From Candidatus Dadabacteria bacterium (GTDB lineage: Bacteria; J088), in the NCBI GenBank assembly GCA_003695505.1, contig RFIY01000264.1, forward strand, positions 1-5,108: 5,108 nt of DNA. Reading direction: 5' to 3'. Every line of letters starts with the position of its first letter. The first letter of the stretch is position 1. This document shows positions 1 to 4,883 of the stretch, piece after piece. A model generated the notes under the pieces. It did not search any database. It worked only from the letters and a program-made list of their open reading frames with translations, and was not told the DNA's origin. Position numbers and translations under genes: made by a program.

Positions 1-2
1 AT

Positions 3-320
3 ATTGACGTAGACGCGATGTGGCGCTCTGCCGACATGATCCAGGTCAAGAAGGGCCTGCTCGAAGTCTACGCCGGCGGCGGCCTGGGCTTCAACCGCTA
101 CCGCGTCAGTCTGTTTCTCGTCAAGTCGACGTCCCGCTGGGGCGAGCTTCGCTTTCCGGTCGGCGCGCAGTACTATCTGGCCTTCAAGGCCATTCCCGTA
201 TCGTTCTTCGCCGAAATCGTGCCCAAGATGATATTTACCAAGGGCAGCGCAAGCGGCGACGGCACCTTCGATCTGGGCGCGCGCGTCCACTTCGGCAGGC
301 TCAAGGACCGGGGCAAATAG
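3..320 (+). CDS. Small outer-membrane beta-barrel protein, C-terminal part (5' end outside window)
   Basis: The frame is open from the first base and ends at TAG 318-320, giving 105 residues, so this is the 3' end of a gene that starts upstream. The ATG at 18 is internal: the residues before it (IDVDA) continue the same fold, and no SD precedes it. The visible part alternates polar and hydrophobic residues in beta-hairpin fashion: LLEVYAGGGLGF, then GELRFPVGAQYYL, then VSFFAEIVPKMIF, and finally FDLGARVHFG near the C-terminus. This order (glycine-rich strand, 'R-P-VG' strand, 'FAEI-P' strand, terminal 'GAR-.F' strand) resembles from memory the small DUF3996/BAPKO_0422-like barrels of Gram-negative bacteria, which have no defined function. 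An outer-membrane location is inferred; the signal peptide would lie outside the window. The last six residues (RLKDRGK) form a charged tail after the expected terminal aromatic. Barrel identity is fairly likely, the exact family less so. Confidence 0.6.
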   Translation: MDVDAMWRSADMIQVKKGLLEVYAGGGLGFNRYRVSLFLVKSTSRWGELRFPVGAQYYLAFKAIPVSFFAEIVPKMIFTKGSASGDGTFDLGARVHFGRLKDRGK

Positions 321-333
321 CATCCGCTTCTTG

Positions 334-351
334 CGCGCGTCTGGTCGCGCG
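334..351. other. GC stem-loop after the barrel gene
   Basis: CGCGCG at 334-339 and CGCGCG at 346-351 form a perfect 6-bp all-GC stem around the loop TCTGGT, starting 14 nt after the TAG of the upstream gene. It could help end or protect that transcript. No T-tract follows on the + strand, so it is not a classical intrinsic terminator. Confidence 0.35.
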
Positions 352-431
352 GCTCCTGGGTGAACTGCGAATCCTGACACGGAAGGTGGTTGCTGCGGCG
401 GGGGGACGCCGGTAGCGGTCGCAGCGATTAA

Positions 432-448
432 CAGCGCTGACGGCGCTG
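432..448 (-). terminator. Possible weak terminator of the response regulator
   Basis: On the minus strand, 9 nt past the TAG of the response-regulator gene, CAGCGC (448-443) and GCGCTG (437-432) form a perfect 6-bp stem with a 5-nt loop. The stem is followed on that strand by TTAAT, a short A/T stretch rather than a true U-run. The position between two convergent genes suits a terminator, but the weak tail keeps confidence low. Confidence 0.35.
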
Positions 449-456
449 GCGCGGCG

Positions 457-858
457 CTATCCCGTCGCGTCGTCCGCCGATTCTCGAATCAGGTGGCGGG
501 CGATGATCCGGCCAAGATCACGCAGTCGAATCGGTTTGACCAGATAATCCGTGGCGCCGCCCTGCTGGGCTGCGGCGCGGACGATTTCACTGTCCTGCGC
601 CGAAATGATGACGACCGGAATCGCCGCAAGCGCGGGCGGCAATTGCTTGCGCGCCTCCAGAAACGCGATGCCGTCCATACCGGGCATCCGCAGATCGAGA
701 AATACCAGGTCGATATCGGGGTTCCGCTGCAGTACATCCAGACCCTCGCCGCCATCTCTTGCCTCGAGAATTTCGTAGTCGCCGTGGCGCTTGAGGACCC
801 GTTCGAGCATTCGCGGTACAAGTTCACTGTCGTCGATGACAAGAAGTCGTGTGGTCAC
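457..858 (-). CDS. Stand-alone CheY-like response regulator (receiver domain only)
   Basis: The product is a 133-residue phosphoacceptor receiver domain with no output domain. A partner histidine kinase would phosphorylate it in the cytoplasm, and it would act through protein contacts. All key residues are present when counted from the GTG at 858: acidic pair D9-D10, phosphoacceptor D55 in FLDLRMPGMDG, the Ser/Thr switch residue S86 in VVIISAQ, aromatic Y105, and K108-P109 in DYLVKP. The length matches a single REC domain (about 120 residues) plus a short acidic tail (ESADDATG). The GTG start is preferred because GAGGGGGG lies just upstream with GAGG 7 nt away, and it places the first beta strand (RLLVIDD) right after the start. 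Upstream in-frame ATGs at 954 and 936 would add 26-32 residues of non-domain sequence with no evident SD. No kinase or methyl-accepting protein lies in the window, so the pathway is unknown. It is separated by 143 nt from the TM2 gene on the same strand and probably has its own promoter. Confidence 0.93.
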   Translation of the reverse strand: MTTRLLVIDDSELVPRMLERVLKRHGDYEILEARDGGEGLDVLQRNPDIDLVFLDLRMPGMDGIAFLEARKQLPPALAAIPVVIISAQDSEIVRAAAQQGGATDYLVKPIRLRDLGRIIARHLIRESADDATG

Positions 859-861
859 AGG

Positions 862-869
862 CCCCCCTC
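862..869 (-). promoter_or_regulatory. Shine-Dalgarno site deciding a GTG start
   Basis: On the minus strand this reads GAGGGGGG, with its GAGG core 7 nt before the GTG at 858-856. It is the reason for choosing the GTG over the two upstream in-frame ATGs of the response regulator. Confidence 0.7.
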
Positions 870-926
870 GATCTGTAGCTGGTCTGATGTCGCGCGTTTG
901 CTGAAAAGTGTCGTGAGCATAGCCAT

Positions 927-954
927 AGCTTAACATGCAAACGAGGTTTGGCAA
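927..954 (-). promoter_or_regulatory. Candidate promoter of the response regulator
   Basis: On the minus strand, TTGCCA (954-949) is a 5/6 match to a sigma70 -35 box. It is followed after 16 nt by TAAGCT (932-927), a poor -10. A tandem hexamer CATAGC-CATAGC (918-929, + strand) overlaps the -10 side and offers the alternative -10 TATGCT. Only the -35 is good, so the assignment is tentative. The implied 5' UTR is about 60 nt. Confidence 0.25.
938..950. promoter_or_regulatory. PsrA-box-like inverted repeat
   Basis: CAAAC-GAG-GTTTG is a perfect 5-bp inverted repeat with a 3-nt spacer. It fits the published PsrA operator pattern, (G/C)AAAC-N2-4-GTTT(G/C), used by the fatty-acid-responsive TetR-family regulator of Pseudomonas. 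It overlaps the candidate -35 of the response-regulator gene by two bases and lies about 80 nt upstream of that gene's start. The match is seen in the sequence; binding is inferred, and no psrA gene is in view. Confidence 0.35.
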
Positions 955-1001
955 GTGGTCATATTCCAGACTTGCTGGGCGCGAGACCCGGTGATGCCCG
1001 G

Positions 1002-1418
1002 TCAGATCCGGTTAGCTTCGGCGACCTGCTCGTTGAGTGTCCAGAAGTCCCAGACGACGCCGATGAGCAGCAGGCCTCCGGTGAGCAGATAGATCAGCCC
1101 CGAGAACCATTTGCCCAGATAGAAGCGATGCACCCCGAAGACGCCCAGAAACGTCAGCAGAATCCACGCCAGATCGTATGAATATCGTCCGGGCGGGTAA
1201 CGGCGGTCCGCGGCGCGATCCATGGACGGGATCAGGAACAGGTCGATGAACCAGCCGATGCCGACGAGGCCCCCGGTCAAAAACCAGATGGTACCGCTCA
1301 CCGGTTTCCCGTAGTAGAAGCGGTGACTTCCTGTAAATCCGAAGATCCACAGGCAATAGCCGATCAGCAAGCTATGTGAATCGTGTTCTTCCTGCTGGCC
1401 CGTCAGGTCGATCACCAT
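1002..1418 (-). CDS. Tandem TM2-domain inner-membrane protein
   Basis: The 138-residue product has two TM2 modules, each a pair of membrane helices joined by a short turn. Module 1 covers about residues 15-64: LLIGYCLWIFGFTGSHRFYYG, then a second helix GTIWFLTGGLVGIGWFID. Module 2 covers about residues 82-128: LAWILLTFLGVFGVHRFYLG, then GLIYLLTGGLLLIGVVWDF. The family signature G-x-HRFY-x-G occurs twice (residues 30-37 and 95-102), and an acidic residue ends each second helix (D59, D124). The modules are joined by a charged stretch with IPSMDR and RRYPPG. TM2 proteins have no settled biochemical role. I chose the ATG at 1418 because GGGGGA lies 10 nt upstream and it leaves a normal 14-residue leader (MVIDLTGQQEEHDS). 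The frame stays open far upstream only because it runs antisense to the synthetase gene. The gene is divergent from the synthetase with 54 nt between start codons. I see no convincing terminator after its TGA. Confidence 0.88.
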   Translation of the reverse strand: MVIDLTGQQEEHDSHSLLIGYCLWIFGFTGSHRFYYGKPVSGTIWFLTGGLVGIGWFIDLFLIPSMDRAADRRYPPGRYSYDLAWILLTFLGVFGVHRFYLGKWFSGLIYLLTGGLLLIGVVWDFWTLNEQVAEANRI

Positions 1419-1428
1419 GTTGGCAGGT

Positions 1429-1434
1429 TCCCCC
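1429..1434 (-). promoter_or_regulatory. Probable ribosome-binding site of the TM2 gene
   Basis: GGGGGA on the minus strand, 10 nt before the ATG at 1418-1416, slightly longer than ideal spacing. It lies 2 nt from the -35 element of the opposing synthetase promoter, so the leader of the TM2 transcript must cross that promoter. Confidence 0.45.
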
Positions 1435-1436
1435 GG

Positions 1437-1466
1437 TTGGCGTACTCCTTGTCTCAATCCTACAAT
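1437..1466 (+). promoter_or_regulatory. Sigma70-like promoter of the acyl-CoA synthetase, predicted leaderless
   Basis: TTGGCG at 1437-1442 (4/6 match to TTGACA) and TACAAT at 1461-1466 (5/6 match to TATAAT) are separated by 18 nt. Only six bases, ACAACC, lie between the -10 box and the ATG at 1473. A normal start site 7 nt after the -10 is therefore the A of the ATG itself. The absence of any purine-rich SD before the ATG agrees with a leaderless transcript. The start site is inferred, not measured. Confidence 0.55.
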
Positions 1467-1472
1467 ACAACC

Positions 1473-3395
1473 ATGTCTTTTGCATTCGAGCCCGAATGGT
1501 TTCCGCGTCCGGCGGATCTGGAGAAGAGTAACCTTGCACGGCAGCTTGCCGCGCTGGGTATGGACTACGATGCGTTCTTGCGCTGGTCCGTGGATGAGCC
1601 AGAGGCGTTCTGGACCGATACACTCGAACGGATCGGCATCCGCTGGCTTCGGCCGTTCGATCGCGTCCTGGATCTGTCGGATGGCCCGGAATGGGCGCGC
1701 TGGTTCATCGGTGGCGAACTCAACATCGCTGATTTCACCGTCCTTCGCCATGCCGAGGAAAGCCCTGAGCGAGTCGCGATCTGCGCGCGACGCGAGGACG
1801 GCACGCGGGTAGAGCTGAGCTGGCGTGAGCTGGCCGAGCGTGTGCAACGCTTCGCCGGCGGCTTGCGCGAGCTGGGGATTGGACGCGGTGACGCGATCGG
1901 TCTGCACCTGCCGATGGCCGAGGAGGTCGTGGTGGCGCTGCTTGCGGCTGCGGCCATTGGCGCGGTCGTCGTTCCGCTGTTCACCGGTTACGGCGCGGAT
2001 GCCATCGCGACTCGCCTGCGCGATGCCGATGCCCGCTGGTTGATCACGGCAGACGGATTTCATCGCCGCGCCCGGGCCGTTTCTCTGCTCGATGCCGCGC
2101 GCGAGGCCTGCCGTGACCTGGACGTGCGCCGGATCGTTGCATCACGACTCGGCGCGGTCGCGCTGGACGGCGACGAAATCGCGTTCGAGCGGCTGCTCGA
2201 AGCGGATCCCGTCTCTCCCGAGCCATTGCCGTCGGATACGCCTTTCATGCTGATCTACACCTCGGGAACGACGGGTCGTCCCAAGGGGACCGTGCACGTT
2301 CACGCTGGGTTCCCGGTCAAGGCCGCGCAGGACATGTATCACCTGTTCGATGTGCAGCCTGACGATGCAATGTACTGGCTGACCGACATCGGCTGGATGA
2401 TGGGACCCTGGCTGATTCTGGGGTGTTTGACGCTCGGCGCGAAGATGGTCCTGTATGACGGTGCGCCGGACTACCCGGAGCAGGCCGCGACATGGCGGCT
2501 GTGGGCCGACGAAGGCGTTTCGATCGCGGGCGTGGCGCCCACGTTCATCCGGGCAATCATGTCCCATCCGGAAGCCGAACCCGCAGGCATCGATCTGAGC
2601 CGGCTGCGGATCCTCGGCTCAACGGGCGAACCCTGGAACCTGGAACCATGGCGCTGGACACTGAAGCATCTTGGCGACGGCCAGGTGCCGATCATCAATT
2701 ATTCAGGTGGAACCGAAATCTCGGGCGGGATCCTTGGTTGCGTCACGTTGCGGCCGATCAAGCCGATGTCTTTCAATACCGCCGTGCCCGGCGTGTCGGC
2801 CGATGTCGTGGACGACGCTGGCAAACCGGTGCGGGGCGAGGTCGGCAATCTGGTGATCCGTACGCCCAATCCTGGCATGACGCGCGGATTTTTCAGGGAT
2901 CCTGAGCGCTACATCGAAACCTACTGGTCCCGATTCCCCGGTGTCTGGGAGCACGGCGACCTCGTCTACGTGGACGACGACGGGTACTTTTTCATCACGG
3001 GCCGTTCCGATGACACGATCAAGGTCGCAGGAAAGCGCCTTGGTCCGGCCGAGATGGAGTCCGCGGCCGTCGAACATCCGGTTGTGGTCGAGGCTGCGGC
3101 GATTGGCGCTCCGGATGCACTGAAGGGCCAGGTGCCGGTACTGTTCGTGGTTCTTGACCCGCAGCATAAGGCGACGCCGGAGCTGCTCGACGAAATTCGC
3201 AATTTTGTCGGCCAGGTCGTCGGCAAGGCGCTGCGTCCGGCCGCCGTGTATGCCGTCAGCGACCTGCCGCGAACGCGCAACGGCAAGATCATGCGTCGCG
3301 TCGTTCGCCGCGTCTACAACGGAGAAGATCCGGGGAATCTTGCAGCGATCGTCAACCCGGAGACGATTGATGAGATCCGCGCGCTGCGCGCCTGA
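1473..3395 (+). CDS. AMP-forming acyl-CoA synthetase, acetyl-CoA synthetase type
   Basis: This 640-residue cytoplasmic enzyme should activate a carboxylic acid in two steps: acyl-AMP formation from ATP, then thioester formation with CoA. An N-terminal ACAS_N-like region (about residues 33-87: FLRWSVDEPEAFW, LNIADF) precedes the ANL core. Visible core motifs are YTSGTTGRPKG (262-272, phosphate loop), D305-I-G-W308, TGEPWN (384-389), NYSGGTE (409-415, Mg/ATP motif with E415), GD (495-496), and the hinge segment TGRSDDTIKVAGKR (509-522). The C-terminal lid holds the catalytic lysine K605 in RTRNGKIMRR, so the enzyme looks complete and active. Length is close to Acs (about 650). It is probably not a strict acetyl-CoA synthetase, because the Acs motif WWQTE is replaced by SGGTE, which should enlarge the acyl pocket. 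I therefore give no gene symbol; a short-, branched- or medium-chain acid is plausible. Start: ATG 1473 has no SD but sits 6 nt after a good -10. An in-frame GTG at 1383 would overlap the TM2 gene and adds unrelated residues. Confidence 0.9.
   Translation: MSFAFEPEWFPRPADLEKSNLARQLAALGMDYDAFLRWSVDEPEAFWTDTLERIGIRWLRPFDRVLDLSDGPEWARWFIGGELNIADFTVLRHAEESPERVAICARREDGTRVELSWRELAERVQRFAGGLRELGIGRGDAIGLHLPMAEEVVVALLAAAAIGAVVVPLFTGYGADAIATRLRDADARWLITADGFHRRARAVSLLDAAREACRDLDVRRIVASRLGAVALDGDEIAFERLLEADPVSPEPLPSDTPFMLIYTSGTTGRPKGTVHVHAGFPVKAAQDMYHLFDVQPDDAMYWLTDIGWMMGPWLILGCLTLGAKMVLYDGAPDYPEQAATWRLWADEGVSIAGVAPTFIRAIMSHPEAEPAGIDLSRLRILGSTGEPWNLEPWRWTLKHLGDGQVPIINYSGGTEISGGILGCVTLRPIKPMSFNTAVPGVSADVVDDAGKPVRGEVGNLVIRTPNPGMTRGFFRDPERYIETYWSRFPGVWEHGDLVYVDDDGYFFITGRSDDTIKVAGKRLGPAEMESAAVEHPVVVEAAAIGAPDALKGQVPVLFVVLDPQHKATPELLDEIRNFVGQVVGKALRPAAVYAVSDLPRTRNGKIMRRVVRRVYNGEDPGNLAAIVNPETIDEIRALRA
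3379..3391 (+). other. Short stem-loop at the synthetase stop codon
   Basis: GCGCG-CTG-CGCGC forms a perfect 5-bp stem ending 1 nt before the TGA at 3393-3395. It sits in the 3' end of the synthetase coding region, just ahead of the Omp85 gene, and is followed by only three T residues. It may slow ribosomes or polymerase at the junction, or be a by-product of Arg-Ala-Leu-Arg-Ala codons. Confidence 0.25.
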
Positions 3396-3410
3396 TTTCG
3401 CCACCATGCA

Positions 3411-4817
3411 TTGACTGTGCGTCTTACTGGCCTGCTGATATGCGCCGTCGTCGCGCTTCAGGCCGCGAATGTAATCGCGGCAGAAGCGGTGACCGACGGC
3501 GCTGCCGCCGTCGCTACGGATGCCGCTCAGACGGCGACGACGGTCGTTAGCGCGGCGACTGACGCCGTCGCCGCAGGCGAGCCGGCGCGGCTTACGGATG
3601 CCGCGGATGGCGTGACCATCAACGAAATCCATGTTGAATTCACGGGTAACGGGTATGGACGTAATCCACGCGTCATTCGCCGTGGACTCGATATTTCCGT
3701 TGGTGCGGTTCTGCACCCGGATGAATTGTGGCGACGCGTGCAGCGGATCCGCAATCTCGAGATCTACTCGTCGGTTACGGTGGAAACGAGCGAAGCTCCA
3801 TCGGGTGTGTCGCTGACGATCAGTCTGGGCGATCGCTGGAGCATCAATCCGATCATCCGCCCCTTTTTTGGCGGGAAACAATTTCTGCTCGAAATCGGCG
3901 TCCGCGACAGCAACCTTGCCGGTACGCATCTGAATGTCGCCGGTTGGGTCGGGCCATATATCAGCGAGGCGTCCAAAGGCGTCGTTGGCGGTGCCGAACT
4001 GCACGACCCGGCATTTCTGCGCAATAGCGATCTGTATGTCCGGGCACAACGAAGGTTCTGGACAGACCCGTGGTACACGGCACGGCACCCGCAAACGACC
4101 GTCGAGGCTGACTCCGTTGCGACCGACATCGAGCTGCGGCTGACGCTCAGCGACATCGTCCAGCCGCTGCTGCTGCTGGGATGGGAGCGGCGAATGTACA
4201 GCTGGCTCGGCGCGACCAGTGCGGTCGTCCCCGGAATTGACATGCGTCGTAGCAATGACATTCGCAGTGGAATCGGGCTGCGCGTCGGTATTGTCGATTA
4301 TCTTGATTACCGCTATCGGGGACTCGACGGCGAGGTCCGGGCCTGGCATTCGTTCCGGACGCGAGGCGGAGATGATTTCTGGGGCGGCAGCTTCAATGGG
4401 CGCCTGTTTTTGTTGCCGCATCCGAAAATCAATCTGGCGTTTCGGGCCCATGTGGACATCCAGGGGACGACCCGCCGGCTCGATGATTTCGGTTATGACG
4501 GCCTGATGACGATGCGCGGCTATCCAAACCGTTTTCTGCGTGGCTCCAAGGGGTTGTACGCAAACCATGAAGTGCGGTTTACGCTGGCCGAGAATCTGTT
4601 CGACCGGTTTTATCTGGCGTCGGCGCTGTTTTATGATTACGGCTGGGTGGGCACCTATCGCAAGGGGTGGCGCGAGTTCGGTCACGCGGCGGGTGTTGGC
4701 TTTCGGGCTGCGCTGACGCGGATGATCGGAATGTATCTGCGCATCGATGTCGCGCAGCCGTTACGGTGGGCCAAGCTGGGGCCCGATATCAGCGTCAGTG
4801 TCGCCGAGTTGTTCTGA
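3411..4817 (+). CDS. Omp85/BamA-TamA family outer-membrane protein with a single POTRA domain
   Basis: The 468-residue product looks like a minimal Omp85 protein. A signal peptide spans about residues 1-24 (hydrophobic LTGLLICAVVALQAANVIAA, likely cleavage near A24-E25). An Ala/Thr/Asp-rich low-complexity linker follows (about 25-66). One POTRA-like domain (about 68-140) shows TINEIHVEFTGNG, RVIRRGLDISVGAVL and VQRIRNLEIYSSVTVE. The rest is a beta-barrel of about 330 residues, the size of a 16-strand Omp85 barrel. The Omp85 lumen motif, usually VRGF/Y, appears as MRGY with R369-G370-Y371. The chain ends in DISVSVAELF with a terminal Phe, as expected of a BAM beta-signal. Known relatives insert or secrete proteins or lipids across the outer membrane; its substrate is unknown. 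BamA has five POTRAs, TamA three and FhaC two, so this is none of those. No in-frame ATG precedes the mature part: the start must be TTG 3411 or GTG 3417, both without a clear SD. The 15-nt gap suggests co-transcription, and perhaps coupled translation, with the synthetase. Confidence 0.85.
   Translation: MTVRLTGLLICAVVALQAANVIAAEAVTDGAAAVATDAAQTATTVVSAATDAVAAGEPARLTDAADGVTINEIHVEFTGNGYGRNPRVIRRGLDISVGAVLHPDELWRRVQRIRNLEIYSSVTVETSEAPSGVSLTISLGDRWSINPIIRPFFGGKQFLLEIGVRDSNLAGTHLNVAGWVGPYISEASKGVVGGAELHDPAFLRNSDLYVRAQRRFWTDPWYTARHPQTTVEADSVATDIELRLTLSDIVQPLLLLGWERRMYSWLGATSAVVPGIDMRRSNDIRSGIGLRVGIVDYLDYRYRGLDGEVRAWHSFRTRGGDDFWGGSFNGRLFLLPHPKINLAFRAHVDIQGTTRRLDDFGYDGLMTMRGYPNRFLRGSKGLYANHEVRFTLAENLFDRFYLASALFYDYGWVGTYRKGWREFGHAAGVGFRAALTRMIGMYLRIDVAQPLRWAKLGPDISVSVAELF
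3495..3512 (+). repeat. Strong hairpin within the Ala-rich linker coding region
   Basis: GACGGCG (3495-3501) and CGCCGTC (3506-3512) are perfect 7-bp inverted arms around CTGC. They lie about 85 nt after the start of the Omp85-type gene. A second, smaller hairpin, TCGCC-GCA-GGCGA, lies at 3568-3580. Both may simply reflect the Ala/Asp codons of the linker. Confidence 0.35.
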
Positions 4818-4838
4818 TTGACGCGTTGCGTCCATAAT
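4809..4838 (+). promoter_or_regulatory. Weak promoter candidate for the hydrolase
   Basis: CATAAT at 4833-4838 matches the -10 consensus at 5/6. TTGTTC at 4809-4814, 18 nt upstream, is a 3/6 -35. A better -35, TTGACG at 4818-4823, is only 9 nt away and cannot pair with this -10. If used, the 5' UTR would be about 40 nt and would contain the inverted repeat at 4851-4865. Confidence 0.3.
4820..4832 (+). other. Stem-loop just after the Omp85 gene
   Basis: GACGC-GTT-GCGTC gives a perfect 5-bp stem two bases after the TGA at 4815-4817. It is followed by CATAATAG and has no U-run. It may be a weak terminator or 3' protector of the two-gene transcript. Confidence 0.3.
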
Positions 4839-4850
4839 AGATGCCGTTGC

Positions 4851-4865
4851 ATCCACGGAGTGGAT
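4851..4865. promoter_or_regulatory. Inverted repeat upstream of the hydrolase
   Basis: ATCCAC-GGA-GTGGAT is a perfect 6-bp inverted repeat with a 3-nt centre, ending 4 nt before the SD of the hydrolase gene. It could be an operator or an RNA hairpin next to the ribosome-binding site. No regulator can be named. Confidence 0.35.
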
Positions 4866-4869
4866 TTCT

Positions 4870-4875
4870 GAAAGG
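4870..4875 (+). promoter_or_regulatory. Ribosome-binding site of the hydrolase
   Basis: GAAAGG with its last G 8 nt before the ATG at 4884. It supports that ATG as the start. Confidence 0.6.
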
Positions 4876-4883
4876 CACTGCCG

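Noticed and set aside
20-415. Alternative 131-codon frame over the first gene
   Set aside because: It is very Arg-rich, the mark of an off-frame read of GC-rich DNA, while the frame ending at 320 gives clear beta-barrel strands.
859-954. Longer N-terminus for the response regulator from ATG 954 or 936
   Set aside because: The added residues are not part of a receiver fold, no SD precedes those ATGs, and the region holds promoter-like elements. GTG 858 has a strong SD.
981-1001. Repeated CCCGGT motifs just after the TM2 stop as a terminator
   Set aside because: They are mainly direct repeats. The best stem is only 4 bp and no U-run follows.
1383-1472. Longer synthetase starting at GTG 1383
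   Set aside because: It would overlap the TM2 coding region and read through the synthetase's own promoter, and the extra 30 residues do not resemble the family.
1419-2063. Upstream extension of the TM2 reading frame to a 353-residue protein
   Set aside because: This part is antisense to the synthetase in the same codon register, and it has no membrane or family-like sequence. The TM2 protein has a suitable ATG and SD at 1418-1434.
3411-3446. Lipoprotein signal (Cys11 in LLIC) in the Omp85-type protein
   Set aside because: The residue before Cys is Ile, not Gly/Ala/Ser, and the hydrophobic stretch continues past the Cys. A standard cleavage near A24 fits an Omp85 barrel better.
2703-4685. 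A 660-codon open frame on the minus strand, antisense to the synthetase 3' end and the Omp85 gene
   Set aside because: It is in exact codon register with the sense genes, so antisense stops need sense TTA, CTA or TCA codons, which GC-rich genes avoid. It ends at the TCA codon of S411. The translated sequence shows no domain, and both sense genes are well supported.
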